64,000 nt of DNA from Luteococcus sp048595755 (GCF_048595755.1 NZ_CP184360.1:496001-560000), one strand, 5' to 3'. Counted from the first letter of the stretch, positions 42,674-51,804 are shown. The notes: generated by a model from the sequence alone, not told the origin. Translations and numbers: made by a program.

Positions 42674-44083
42674 GTGGCCATCAATTGGAAGCAGACGTGG
42701 GGCAAGGCGGTTGCTCTCGCGCTTGTCGTCGGTCTCGTATTGAGCGGTTGCTCTGAAGGTCCTTCGGAGGACGACGCTCCCCCGCCTCGAAAACGTCCCA
42801 CTCTGCTCGCCCACTACATGCTCCAGTTCCCTTTGTCCCTCGACAACAAGCCCGAGGGGCAGGACTACTACGCCAAGGAGTGGCTCGATCCGAATGGCGA
42901 GAACGGAAAACATCGTTTGGCTGGCGGTTACTTGCGTGACCGACCGCTGAATGGGGGCCCGAAGCAGGGTGATTTCATCAAGGTGAACTACCTGCACGAG
43001 ATCAAGACGGCACAGTCGGCTGGGATCAGCGGTTTCATGGTGAATCTCCAGAATGTCTCGGGCCCTGAATGGGATCGCTTCCAAGTACTCCTCGGTGCCG
43101 CGGACGAAGTCAACTTCCATATCGTTCCCACTATCGACGCCACTACCGAGTTCAGCCAGCTGCCCCCTGACGAGGTTGGCCGTCGCCTGGCGCCCGTCTT
43201 CGCCCACCCCTCAGTGCAAGCCAGTGGCGAGGCGCCCGTGCTTGCGAGCTTCGCCACGGAGAAGAAGGAGATGACTTGGTGGCGCGATGTCATCTCCACC
43301 CTCGAAGCGAAGACCGGGAGCCCGGTCGACTTCCATGCAACTCTCGTTGATTCTTCCTCCCAGAACATCAGTTCTGTCGCCCCCTTGGCCAAGGCCATCG
43401 GCACGTGGGGAGGACGTACCCCGAGCGATGCAAGCAAACAGGGTGAAGCAGCACAGCGGGTCCGTGATCTCGACCGGGAGTGGATCGCCCCAGTGGCAGC
43501 CCAGGATGTCCGCCCTACGTCGGGTCTGTATGCGGAGGCTGAGAACACCGCGACGTTGCGCCAATCTTGGTCCGCAGCACATGACCACGGAGCGGAATGG
43601 ACACAGCTCATCACCTGGAATGACTATGCAGAAGGAACCCAGCTCGCCCCGTCTCGCAACAACCAGGGAGCTTGGCTTGCAATGATCCGCCGTCTTGCCG
43701 ATGTCGGCGATGGTGATTCGCCCCAACGGGCGCGTCAGGTTGTGCTCACATACCGTCCACATCAGCCTGGAGCCAAGGCCACACGTGCCTCTCGCAGCAT
43801 GCACCCAACGCTGGGGGGCGCTGCGGTTCGCCCCCGAAACCAAGTCGAAGTGGTGACATTTCTCCCTCACGAGGAGAAGGTGCGGCTCACAGTTGGGGAA
43901 GAGTCTTACGAGTACGTCGCGCCCGCAGGCACGCATGTGGAGCTTCGTCCGGCGCGGCCTGGGAGAGTCTCTGTCCAGCTTGGCGCGACTCCTGATTGCC
44001 ATCTCCAAGCGACGTCTCCGATCGTGGCAAAACCCCTTGTACAAGATCTCAGCTACCACGCCGATTGGATTGAATGCTCATGA
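42674..44083 (+). CDS. GH71-like lipoprotein
   Basis: 469 aa from a GTG directly after the wzz-like stop, so translated by reinitiation. Lipobox VLSGC with the lipid Cys at about residue 26. The GH71-like domain starts LLAHYMLQFPLSLDNKPEG and contains AQSAGISGFMVNLQN, PVAAQDVRPTSGLYAEAEN and WTQLITWNDYAEGTQLAPS, closely paralleling the secreted paralogue at 38772. Membrane anchoring would place it at the site of polymer export. The two paralogues share little beyond these blocks, so the duplication is old. Confidence 0.8.
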   Translation: MAINWKQTWGKAVALALVVGLVLSGCSEGPSEDDAPPPRKRPTLLAHYMLQFPLSLDNKPEGQDYYAKEWLDPNGENGKHRLAGGYLRDRPLNGGPKQGDFIKVNYLHEIKTAQSAGISGFMVNLQNVSGPEWDRFQVLLGAADEVNFHIVPTIDATTEFSQLPPDEVGRRLAPVFAHPSVQASGEAPVLASFATEKKEMTWWRDVISTLEAKTGSPVDFHATLVDSSSQNISSVAPLAKAIGTWGGRTPSDASKQGEAAQRVRDLDREWIAPVAAQDVRPTSGLYAEAENTATLRQSWSAAHDHGAEWTQLITWNDYAEGTQLAPSRNNQGAWLAMIRRLADVGDGDSPQRARQVVLTYRPHQPGAKATRASRSMHPTLGGAAVRPRNQVEVVTFLPHEEKVRLTVGEESYEYVAPAGTHVELRPARPGRVSVQLGATPDCHLQATSPIVAKPLVQDLSYHADWIECS

Positions 44084-45333
44084 GCAGCGTGCACTGCCCT
44101 CGGCCCTCATCGTCATCACGATTCCTTTTGGGCCAAAAAATCCTGTGGGTACTCGCAGCTGTTGCCGCTGGAATCAACATCCACAACCTTGTCACAAACG
44201 CAAAGCCTCTGGGCGTCGACTGGCGTGAGCCGGGAGGAACGCTGCTGGACTTCCGCGACCTAGTCGTTGTCCCAGGGCGTTATCTGTGGCAAGGCGGCAA
44301 CCCATACGACCCCGTTCCCTACCTTGCAGCCCACCCATGGGCTCAGGAGTTTGACCCCTACTCTCCCGCATGGCTGCTGATCTCAGCAGCGATCGGCTGG
44401 ATGCCCCACAAGTGGGCAGCAGTGGTGTACCTGCTAGCCATGACAGGAATATCGTTCCTTTTCGCCCGGATGCTTGCCCGCTGGGCGGTACCTCGCTGGG
44501 CGTGCATAGCGGCGCCTCTCTTGGCGATCTGGTTCCAGATCTGGTTTCCCGCTCGCGGTATGGGCTCGAGCTTCTTGGTGGTCATTGGAATCGCCCTGAC
44601 CCTCGTGTCACTGGACCATCCCGATGGTGAACGTGGTTGGAAGCCCGCGATTGGCATCGCGCTGGCAGTCCTCAAACCCCAGTTCGGCGTCCCGTTTCTC
44701 CTCTTCCTGCTGGCGCTGCGTGAATGGCGCACCGTCGCTCGTGGCCTGGTGTTGGCAGTGGCGTCCGCCCTTCCAGCCCTCATTGCATGTGTCGTTGCAG
44801 CGGGGGGTCCTTCGGGTTTCATCGGCTCCATCATCCGTGTCACCCGCCACGCTTCGTCGCCTGATGCGCCCACGGGGCTGTTGGCCGCAAACAGTCACCG
44901 CGTGGACATAGCCGGGCTCGCGGTCCGAATCATGGGAGAGCACCCCGGCCCAGTCCCCGCCCTGATCTCCATGATGCTGTTCGGGAGCAGCTTGCTGTTG
45001 ATCTGGTACCGCCGTCCTGCACCTCGGCTGGCTGCCTTGGTGATCCCCGCAGCGATCTATCTCCTGCCTGTGCACCTTAGTTATGACATCGCCCTGGTGA
45101 CCATCTCCGCAGCAGCGGCCGCGTCGTTGGCGCTGACTAGGGGTGTGGTCTTGTCTTGGCTCACCTTGGCTTTCGCCTTCGTGCCGATGATGCACCTCCA
45201 TCGGATCACGGGATTGCTGGGTCTCTCCCCGCTCGGCGGAGATCTCCTAGACGCAGCCTCGCTGTTGATCGTCTTCTGCCTAGGGACGGTGGCCGTAGTA
45301 CAGGAAAACAGCTCCAAGCTGCGGATTCCTTGA
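44080..45333 (+). CDS. GT87-like polyprenyl-phosphate-sugar mannosyltransferase
   Basis: 417 aa from the ATG at 44080, which overlaps the preceding stop as ATGA. About ten transmembrane segments. After the first helix, an outer loop carries DFRDLVVVPGRYLWQGGNPYD, matching the GT87 (DUF2029) pattern with a catalytic acidic residue near GGNPY. Later KPQFGVPFLL is also typical. Such GT-C enzymes add mannose or arabinose from a lipid carrier outside the membrane. The donor could be made by the GT2 enzyme at 49845. Confidence 0.82.
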   Translation: MSSVHCPRPSSSSRFLLGQKILWVLAAVAAGINIHNLVTNAKPLGVDWREPGGTLLDFRDLVVVPGRYLWQGGNPYDPVPYLAAHPWAQEFDPYSPAWLLISAAIGWMPHKWAAVVYLLAMTGISFLFARMLARWAVPRWACIAAPLLAIWFQIWFPARGMGSSFLVVIGIALTLVSLDHPDGERGWKPAIGIALAVLKPQFGVPFLLFLLALREWRTVARGLVLAVASALPALIACVVAAGGPSGFIGSIIRVTRHASSPDAPTGLLAANSHRVDIAGLAVRIMGEHPGPVPALISMMLFGSSLLLIWYRRPAPRLAALVIPAAIYLLPVHLSYDIALVTISAAAAASLALTRGVVLSWLTLAFAFVPMMHLHRITGLLGLSPLGGDLLDAASLLIVFCLGTVAVVQENSSKLRIP

Positions 45334-45395
45334 AATGACACCCCTCAGACGGTAGTCAGACCGACCTTCGCCGACTGAACGGTTCCCCGCTGGCA

Positions 45396-45430
45396 TAGGC
45401 TCATAGTCAGCAGTCGTCGCGTTTGGGGGA
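45396..45430 (+). promoter_or_regulatory. Promoter and GGGGGA element of the oxidoreductase operon
   Basis: TAGGCT box at 45396-45401; GGGGGA at 45425-45430, 4 nt before the ATG at 45435. Confidence 0.45.
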
Positions 45431-45434
45431 ACGA

Positions 45435-46742
45435 ATGACCGAGAACTGGATCATTGTCGGTGGAGGGGCCACGGGCAGCCACCTTGCGCTCCAGGGCGCC
45501 AAGCAGGGGCACCAGGTGACCCTCATTGACAAGAACCCGGGCTTGGGCGGGCTGACCGCCACCGAGACGTTCACCGTCAACGGCCAGAGCTTCGAGGTGG
45601 ACCGGTTCTACCACGTCATCCTGGAGTCCGACGAGCTGGTGCTCGGCCTGCTCGACGAGCTGGGCCTGAAGGACACCATCCGCTGGACCAGCGCCCCTGC
45701 GGAGATCATCGAGCAGGGCAAGCAGTACCCGGCCAGCAGCCTCGGCCAGATGGCCACCCTGCCCATGCTGAAGCTCAGCGACCGGGCGCGCATCGGCGCC
45801 TCGATCGCCGCCTCCCTGGCGCTGCCGATGAAGTTCGCGGACCGGATGACGGCGATCAACTGGCTGGGTCGCACCGCCGGCAAGTCCGCTCTCGACGCCT
45901 TCTGGGGCCCGATCCTGCGCGCCAAGCTCGGCACCCAGGCAGACAAGGTCTCGGCCACCTTCATGGTCAGCACCTTCCGTCGCCTCGTGCAGGCCCGCCT
46001 CAAGGGCGCCGGCGATCGCTTCGGCATCCTGCCGCAAGGCTATGGCCCGGTCTTCGCCGCCATGCAGGAACGAGTCGAGAAGCTGGGTGGCCAGGTACTC
46101 ACCGGCGCCAATGCCACGGAGATCGACTCCGCCGACGGCGCCGTGACAGTCACGTTGGAGGACGGCCGCACGCTCACCGCCGATCGGGTCTTCGTCACCG
46201 CGCCGGGGCCCGTCGCGTCGCGACTGCTGCCCCAGCTCAGCGCCGTGGAGCATCGTCAGCTCACCGATGCGCCCTACCTGGGTGTGGTGTGCGGCAGCTT
46301 CGTGCTGGACCACGCTCCCAACGATTCCTACATCACCTACCTGATCGACGACCTGGGCCTGACCGGCGTCATCGGCATGCACGCCCTGATGGCCGACGAT
46401 GCCACCGGCGGCGGCAAGCTGGTCTACCTGCCGCACTACTGCGCCAGCGACGACGAATGGTTCGACGAGTCTGACGAGCGGCTGAGAGAACGTCTGCTGG
46501 ACGGTCTGCAACAGTGCTTCCCGGACCAGACCTTCGATGTACTGGCAAGCAGCATCAACCGCGCACGCCACGTCGTGCCGCTTCCATTGCCAGGGGCGGG
46601 GAAACCCCTGGGATACGAAACCTCCGTGCCCGGCGTCCACGTCGTCAGCACGGCACAGAACACCACGGGGACCCTGAACGTCGAGGGTTCCCTCGCCATG
46701 GCCAACGAGGCCCTGGCGCAGATCAACGGGGGAACCAAATGA
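45435..46742 (+). CDS. NAD(P)/FAD-dependent oxidoreductase (flavin amine oxidase/UDP-galactopyranose-mutase-like fold)
   Basis: 435 aa. N-terminal dinucleotide motif WIIVGGGATGSHLALQGAKQ followed by acidic VTLID and GGLTATETF; a second FAD-contact region is near the C-terminus (STAQNTTGTLNVEGSLAMANE). Members near glycan genes act as mutases, desaturases or sugar-lipid oxidoreductases; the substrate is unknown. It heads a coupled set: its stop overlaps the deacetylase start by 4 nt. Its third-position G/C returns to the genomic style after the AT-richer locus centre. Confidence 0.82.
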   Translation: MTENWIIVGGGATGSHLALQGAKQGHQVTLIDKNPGLGGLTATETFTVNGQSFEVDRFYHVILESDELVLGLLDELGLKDTIRWTSAPAEIIEQGKQYPASSLGQMATLPMLKLSDRARIGASIAASLALPMKFADRMTAINWLGRTAGKSALDAFWGPILRAKLGTQADKVSATFMVSTFRRLVQARLKGAGDRFGILPQGYGPVFAAMQERVEKLGGQVLTGANATEIDSADGAVTVTLEDGRTLTADRVFVTAPGPVASRLLPQLSAVEHRQLTDAPYLGVVCGSFVLDHAPNDSYITYLIDDLGLTGVIGMHALMADDATGGGKLVYLPHYCASDDEWFDESDERLRERLLDGLQQCFPDQTFDVLASSINRARHVVPLPLPGAGKPLGYETSVPGVHVVSTAQNTTGTLNVEGSLAMANEALAQINGGTK

Positions 46743-47773
46743 ACAAGCCGCTGGCAAGCGTCGGACTCGACGCGGACAACTTCTGGAGTTACAAGCGCAC
46801 CCACGGTGACGCCGACTGGGTGGAGCGCCCCAGCTACCTGCCCATCCTCACCGAGCGGATGCTCGAGAGCTTCGGCAAGCACCAGATCAAGCCATCGGTC
46901 TTCGTCGTCGGCGCCGACGCCGCCGCGGCCGATGGCCCGGACTTCGTCCAGGCGCTCACCGAGTACGGCTGTGAGATCGGCTCCCACTCCTACGAGCACG
47001 AGCCGTGGCTGCACCTGTACAGCCCGCAGCAGCTGCGCGACGAGCTGAAGCGCACCGAGGATGCCATCCAGGCCGCTGGCGCCCCGAAGCCCCGGGGCTT
47101 CCGCGCGCCCGGCTTCGCGATGAGCCCCGACCTGATGCGCGCCCTGGTGGAGCTGGACTACGACTATGACTGCTCGGTGCTCGCCACCTGGATCGGTCCG
47201 CTGGCCCGCCAGTACTACCTGCGCACCAACAAGGACCTCACCAAGTCTGAGCGCGAGGATCGCAAGGCGTTGTTCGGCTCGCTGTGGGATGCCGGGCTGC
47301 CCAACAAGCCCTTCACCTGGAAGGCTCCCTGCTGTGAGGTGGACGGCAAGACGCGCCCGGCCGTGCAGCTCACCGAGGTTCCCGTGACCGTCTTCCCGAT
47401 GGCCCGGGTGCCGATCCACGCCTCCTACGTGATCTACCTCTCGGGTTACTCGATGCCCGTGGCCAAGGCCTACATCAAGGCCGCCCTCGCCTTCTGCAAG
47501 GCCACCGGCACCCAGCCGAGCCTGCTGCTGCACCCGCTCGACCTGCTGGACGGCAAGGACGCGCCCGGCCTGGAATTCTTCCCCGGCATGAACATGCCGC
47601 TGGGCAAGAAGACCGAGATGCTCGACTTCATCCTGGAGGCCTTCGGCAAGCAGTACCGCCTGGTCAACCTGGCCGAGCACGCCGAGAGCATCAAGGGCAT
47701 CCCGGTGCAGGAGCGCAGCACCGACGTGCTGTCGCGCGGCCGTGAGGTCCACCCCGCCCAGACCCAGAACTGA
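46739..47773 (+). CDS. NodB-like polysaccharide deacetylase family protein
   Basis: 344 aa, no signal peptide, so cytoplasmic. Metal motifs: GLDADNFW (the D-D pair), GSHSYEHEP (H-x3-H) and GFRAPGF (R-x-P); the C-terminal HPLD fits the last conserved His. It is longer than classical NodB because of an insert at about 150-215. Cytoplasmic members include ArnD, which deformylates a lipid-linked aminosugar, and PuuE-like amidohydrolases. Overlaps its neighbour by ATGA and is followed 8 nt later by wecB. Confidence 0.85.
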   Translation: MNKPLASVGLDADNFWSYKRTHGDADWVERPSYLPILTERMLESFGKHQIKPSVFVVGADAAAADGPDFVQALTEYGCEIGSHSYEHEPWLHLYSPQQLRDELKRTEDAIQAAGAPKPRGFRAPGFAMSPDLMRALVELDYDYDCSVLATWIGPLARQYYLRTNKDLTKSEREDRKALFGSLWDAGLPNKPFTWKAPCCEVDGKTRPAVQLTEVPVTVFPMARVPIHASYVIYLSGYSMPVAKAYIKAALAFCKATGTQPSLLLHPLDLLDGKDAPGLEFFPGMNMPLGKKTEMLDFILEAFGKQYRLVNLAEHAESIKGIPVQERSTDVLSRGREVHPAQTQN

Positions 47774-47781
47774 GGACAGCA

Positions 47782-48912
47782 GTGAGCCACATCGACAACA
47801 AGGTCCTGGTGGTGCTCGGCACCCGCCCCGAGGCCATAAAGCTGGCCGGCATCATCCGTGCGCTGGGCGAGGACGCGGCGGTGATCCACACCGGTCAGCA
47901 CTACGACGAGAGCATGTGGGGGCGGGTGCTCAGCGACCTGGCCGGCGTCGCGGTCACCGACCACATCGCCATCGGGGGCCGCTCCCGCGGCGAGCAGGTG
48001 GGGCTGGCCCTGCAGGAACTCACCCGCTACCTGGTGCAGCACCCGGCGCGGGCCGTCGTGGTCCAGGGTGACACCAACTCCACCTTGGCCGGCGCACTGG
48101 CCGCCAACATGCTGGGCATCCCGGTGGTGCACGTGGAAGCCGGGCTGCGCAGCCACGACCGCACCATGCCCGAGGAGATCAACCGGGTGCTGGTGGACCA
48201 GGTGGCACAGCTGTGCTGCGCCCCGGTGCAGGCCAATGTGGAGCAGCTGCGCAGCGAAGGGGTGCAGGACGAGCGGATCTCGCTCACCGGCAACACCCTG
48301 GCGGATGCGCTGTCCACGCTCGACGTCGACGACGAGGAACGCGCCGGGATCCTGCGCCGCCACAAGGTGCAGGCAGACCAGTACGTGCTCTCGACGATCC
48401 ACCGGGCCGGCACCGTCGACGATCGGGACAAGCTGGTCAGTCTGCTGCGCGGGCTCGCCGCCGTCGCCGAACGAACCACCGTGCTGCTCCCACTGCATCC
48501 CCACACGCGCAAGAACATCGCCACTTGGGACATCAAGCACGAGCTGGGCAAGATCCAGGTGACCGAGCCCCTGCCTCCGCGCGAGTTCATGGCCCTGGAG
48601 CAGAGCGCCGGCCTGCTCATCAGCGACTCGGGTGGCGTGCAGGAGGAGGCATGCCTGTTCCGCCGGCCCCTGCTGGTGGTGCGCAACTCCACCGAGCGCC
48701 CCGAGCTGCTCGACGGATGGTGCCGCCTGCTGGGCGACGATGACCCGGTGACGGCGATGGTGCAGGCCTGGGAGGACGCTGAACGCTGGCGTGAAGACCT
48801 GGCGCAGCGTGACTTCCCGTACCGCACGGAGCAGGTCAGTGCCCGGATCGTCGAGCAGATCAACAGCCGCTGGCCTTCCGAGCGCACCGCGGACGACGAG
48901 CACTCGGCATGA
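47782..48912 (+). CDS. wecB: UDP-N-acetylglucosamine 2-epimerase (non-hydrolysing)
   Basis: Interconverts UDP-GlcNAc and UDP-ManNAc. 376 aa from a GTG with GAGGA upstream. Motifs: LGTRPEAIKLAGII, HTGQHYDESMW, VVQGDTNSTLAGALAA, VEAGLRS with PEEINR, TIHRAGTVDD and ISDSGGVQEEACLF. UDP-ManNAc feeds capsule or wall polysaccharide. The usual next enzyme, a WecC dehydrogenase, may be the UDP-sugar dehydrogenase at 58398 if that accepts UDP-ManNAc. Overlaps the transporter gene by ATGA. Confidence 0.94.
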   Translation: MSHIDNKVLVVLGTRPEAIKLAGIIRALGEDAAVIHTGQHYDESMWGRVLSDLAGVAVTDHIAIGGRSRGEQVGLALQELTRYLVQHPARAVVVQGDTNSTLAGALAANMLGIPVVHVEAGLRSHDRTMPEEINRVLVDQVAQLCCAPVQANVEQLRSEGVQDERISLTGNTLADALSTLDVDDEERAGILRRHKVQADQYVLSTIHRAGTVDDRDKLVSLLRGLAAVAERTTVLLPLHPHTRKNIATWDIKHELGKIQVTEPLPPREFMALEQSAGLLISDSGGVQEEACLFRRPLLVVRNSTERPELLDGWCRLLGDDDPVTAMVQAWEDAERWREDLAQRDFPYRTEQVSARIVEQINSRWPSERTADDEHSA

Positions 48913-49700
48913 TCTTCAGCGCCACGGCGCTGCTACTGGGCGTGCTGGCCTACGGCTTTGCCGGAGCCCAGCTGCACAGTGGATCGCGCGACGAGGGTGG
49001 AGCGCTGCGTTCCCGCACCTGGTGGACCGGCACGGTCCTCCAGGCCGCAGGCTTCTTCCTGACGCTGTTCGCCCGCCGCAGCCTGCCCCTGCTGATCGTG
49101 CAGAGCACCGCCAGCCTGGGGCTGGGTGTCACGGCCCTGTTGCAGCACGTTCGTGGAGTCAAACGCATGACCAGCCGCGACTGGACAGCCTTGGCGGGAT
49201 TGCTGGTGGGGCTCGCCCTGCTGGCCAGCGCCACCCTGCCGGGCCCAGCGGTACCGATCAGCATGACCTTGATGGTGCTGCTTGGCATTCTGGCCGTGCT
49301 CGGCGTGGTGGGCCTCATCCTCCCCGTCCGTCCCTTGGGCGCCGGTCTGCTCGCCGGGCTGTGCTTCTCCTTCGGGGCCATCGGGGCGCGTCTGCTGATC
49401 GGTGACGCGGCCCATCCGCTGTGGTTCTTCTGGCAGTTGCCCTTGGCCAACTGGATCGTGGGTCTCCTCACCGGGCTCGGCATCGTGCTGGGCCAGGTCC
49501 ACATGACTCGTGGGCTGGCCGCCCACGACGCCACCCCGGTGCTGGGCCCGATGTACCTGGTGGAGACCCTGTTGCCCGGCGCGGTCGGTCTGTGGCTGAT
49601 GCAGGAGCATCCACGCCCGGGTTCCGCGATCTTCGCCGTGGTAGGACTGGGGGCGGCGCTGCTGGCCACCGCCCATCTGGTGCGTCGTGAGGCAGCATGA
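48909..49700 (+). CDS. EamA/DMT-superfamily transporter
   Basis: 263 aa with about nine to ten short transmembrane helices starting IFSATALLLGVLAYGFAGAQ. The internal duplication typical of DMT carriers is faint. In this position a lipid-linked sugar flippase (ArnE/ArnF-like) is plausible, but metabolite export is equally possible from sequence. It ends the four-gene coupled set that begins at 45435. Confidence 0.78.
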   Translation: MIFSATALLLGVLAYGFAGAQLHSGSRDEGGALRSRTWWTGTVLQAAGFFLTLFARRSLPLLIVQSTASLGLGVTALLQHVRGVKRMTSRDWTALAGLLVGLALLASATLPGPAVPISMTLMVLLGILAVLGVVGLILPVRPLGAGLLAGLCFSFGAIGARLLIGDAAHPLWFFWQLPLANWIVGLLTGLGIVLGQVHMTRGLAAHDATPVLGPMYLVETLLPGAVGLWLMQEHPRPGSAIFAVVGLGAALLATAHLVRREAA

Positions 49701-49790
49701 CTCGCACCGTTGCGACACACCGCCTGTCCACCGGCTGAAGTTTGGCTCTCAGCCGCCGTCCGGAGCCTGCGGAAGGCCACGGACACTGCC

Positions 49791-49838
49791 TAGGTTTGGT
49801 TCGACGGGTCCCGGGGGACCCACAGATTTCTTGGGGGA
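49791..49838 (+). promoter_or_regulatory. Promoter and double GGGGGA leader of the GT2 gene
   Basis: TAGGTT box at 49791-49796. Two GGGGGA elements at 49813-49818 and 49833-49838; the first sits in GGTCCCGGGGGACC, itself a near-palindrome. Confidence 0.45.
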
Positions 49839-49844
49839 TTCAGC

Positions 49845-50966
49845 ATGACCACCGTGCAAGGCATCGGAGCGCAGCAGACCCGCGCCACCGGTTCGTTCGT
49901 ACTGCCGTGTTTCCGTGAAGAGGGCACCGTGGGGAGCACCTTGCGGGCGCTCGACGAGCTGGCACGGCAGAAGACGGATTTCGCGTGGGAGATCATCGTC
50001 GTCAACGACGGCAGCGATGACGACACCCTGGGCGAGGCCACTCGAGCCGCTGCCACCATCCAGACCCCGGTACGCATCTTGTCCCACCGACGCAATGCGG
50101 GGCTGGGCGCCGGCATGCGCACCGGGATCCAGGCGTCCAATGGCGACGTGGTCCTCGCGGTCGACTGCGACCTGAGCTATTCGATCGATGACATCTCGCG
50201 GCTGATCGACGCCTGGGCAGAGAGCCATCCGCACGTCGTGATCGCCTCCCCGTACATGGAGGGCGGCGCCTCGGTGCGGGTGCCCAAGCCGCTGGCGGTG
50301 CGCAGCCAGGCTGCCAACAAGTTCCTGAACTTCACCAGCTACCACGACATCAAGACCCTCACCGGCATGGTGCGCGCCTACGACGGTCCCTTCATCCGTT
50401 CGATGTCGCTGAAGGCCGAGGGGCCCGACATCATGGTGGAGATCATCTACAAGGCGCAGATCCTGCGCGCCCGGATCATCGAGATCCCGGCGACGCTGAA
50501 CTGGGCCGGTCTTGAGACGCGGGTGAGCCGCTCGGCGCTGACCAGCACCACCAGCCGGATGACCACCTACCGGCAGCTCATCAATGGCTACCTGTGGCGC
50601 CCCTTCTGGGTACCGCTGATCCCGGCCCTGGTCTTCGGTCTGGTGGCGCTGGTGCTGACCGCCACCGGGCACCTGGGCTGGCACGGGATGGCCGTCGGGT
50701 CGTCGGTGCTCTTCTTCGTGCTGCTGGTGCAGTCGCTGATGAGCCTGCAGAGCAAGCGCTACTTCGAGGAGCTCTACAACCTGGGCTTCAGCCTCAAGGC
50801 GGTGGCCCCCACCGAGCCGATCCGGACCCCCTCGGTGGAGTACGTGCTGGACGAGAGGAACCAAGGCGCTGTTCCGAGGAGCCTGGACGAGGTGGACGCC
50901 GCCTTCGCGACGAATGCCGCCCCCGTCGAGGTGGTCGAGGAGCCCTCCCCCAACGCAGGGCGTTGA
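49845..50966 (+). CDS. GT2-family polyprenyl-phosphate glycosyltransferase (DPM1/ArnC-like)
   Basis: 373 aa. The GT-A domain begins SFVLPCFREEGTVGSTLRAL, then IIVVNDGSDDDT and the metal-binding DCDLS motif (D-x-D). Two C-terminal transmembrane helices (about 245-268 and 273-295) and an acidic tail follow. This architecture makes polyprenyl-phosphate mannose or aminosugars on the cytoplasmic face. It would supply the GT87-like enzyme at 44080 or other GT-C transferases. It has its own promoter. Confidence 0.88.
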   Translation: MTTVQGIGAQQTRATGSFVLPCFREEGTVGSTLRALDELARQKTDFAWEIIVVNDGSDDDTLGEATRAAATIQTPVRILSHRRNAGLGAGMRTGIQASNGDVVLAVDCDLSYSIDDISRLIDAWAESHPHVVIASPYMEGGASVRVPKPLAVRSQAANKFLNFTSYHDIKTLTGMVRAYDGPFIRSMSLKAEGPDIMVEIIYKAQILRARIIEIPATLNWAGLETRVSRSALTSTTSRMTTYRQLINGYLWRPFWVPLIPALVFGLVALVLTATGHLGWHGMAVGSSVLFFVLLVQSLMSLQSKRYFEELYNLGFSLKAVAPTEPIRTPSVEYVLDERNQGAVPRSLDEVDAAFATNAAPVEVVEEPSPNAGR

Positions 50967-51025
50967 GGCTGCAGCCAGACGGTTCGCGCTGCCCGGCGTG
51001 GCTCAAGCGGGGTGCGCCCTGCCCC

Positions 51026-51031
51026 TAGACT
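51026..51031 (+). promoter_or_regulatory. Leaderless -10 box of ppgK (TAGACT)
   Basis: Ends 6 nt before the ATG at 51038. Confidence 0.5.
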
Positions 51032-51037
51032 GGAGCA

Positions 51038-51793
51038 ATGAGCACTGTGCTGGGCATCGACATCGGGGGATCGGGCGTCAAGGGCGCCCCCGTGGACCTG
51101 ACGAAGGGCGATTTCGCCGCCGACCGTCACCGCATCGCGACGCCGTCCAAGTCCACCCCCAAGAATGTGGTTCGAGTGGTGGGCGAGATCATCGACCACT
51201 TCTCCGGCTCACTCGACAAGGAATCCCCCATCGGCATCACCGTGCCCGCCCCGGTGCGTCACGGCAAGATCCCGATGATGGCAAACCTGGACGACAGCTG
51301 GGAGGGCCTCGCCGCAGAGAAGTTCTTCTCCGACGAGCTCGGCCGCTCGGTCACCCTCGTCAACGATGCGGACGCGGCGGGGCTGGCCGAGGTGCAGTTC
51401 GGCGCCGCAAAGGGCACCGAGGGAATCGTGATCCTCACCACCTTGGGCACCGGCATCGGCACCGCCGTGATCAACGACGGAGTGATGCTGCCCAATACGG
51501 AACTGGGCCACATCGAGGTGGACGGCCACGACGCCGAGAGCCGCGCCGCGATGAGCGTGAAGGAGAACGAGGACCTCTCCTGGAAGGAGTGGGCCAAGCG
51601 TCTGCAGCGCTACTACGAGACGATGCAGATGCTGTTCTGGCCGGACCTGTTCGTCGTCGGCGGTGGTGTGAGCAAGAAGCACGAGAAGTTCCTGCCCCTG
51701 CTCGACCTGGAGACCCCCATCGTGCCCGCCCAATTGCAGAACAAGGCCGGCATCATCGGCGCAGCCTGGCTGGCCGCAGAACGCGCCCGCTGA
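51038..51793 (+). CDS. ppgK: Polyphosphate glucokinase
   Basis: Phosphorylates glucose with polyphosphate (and often ATP). 251 aa ROK-fold protein, the usual size. N-terminal LGIDIGGSGVKGAPVDL is the PPGK version of the phosphate motif. NDADAAGLAEVQFG holds the catalytic Asp and TTLGTGIGTAVINDG the glucose loop, with ELGHIEVDGHDAE following. Typical of actinobacteria. It supplies glucose 6-phosphate that can become UDP-glucose for the nearby glycan genes. Confidence 0.95.
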   Translation: MSTVLGIDIGGSGVKGAPVDLTKGDFAADRHRIATPSKSTPKNVVRVVGEIIDHFSGSLDKESPIGITVPAPVRHGKIPMMANLDDSWEGLAAEKFFSDELGRSVTLVNDADAAGLAEVQFGAAKGTEGIVILTTLGTGIGTAVINDGVMLPNTELGHIEVDGHDAESRAAMSVKENEDLSWKEWAKRLQRYYETMQMLFWPDLFVVGGGVSKKHEKFLPLLDLETPIVPAQLQNKAGIIGAAWLAAERAR

Positions 51794-51804
51794 CCCACCG
51801 AAGC

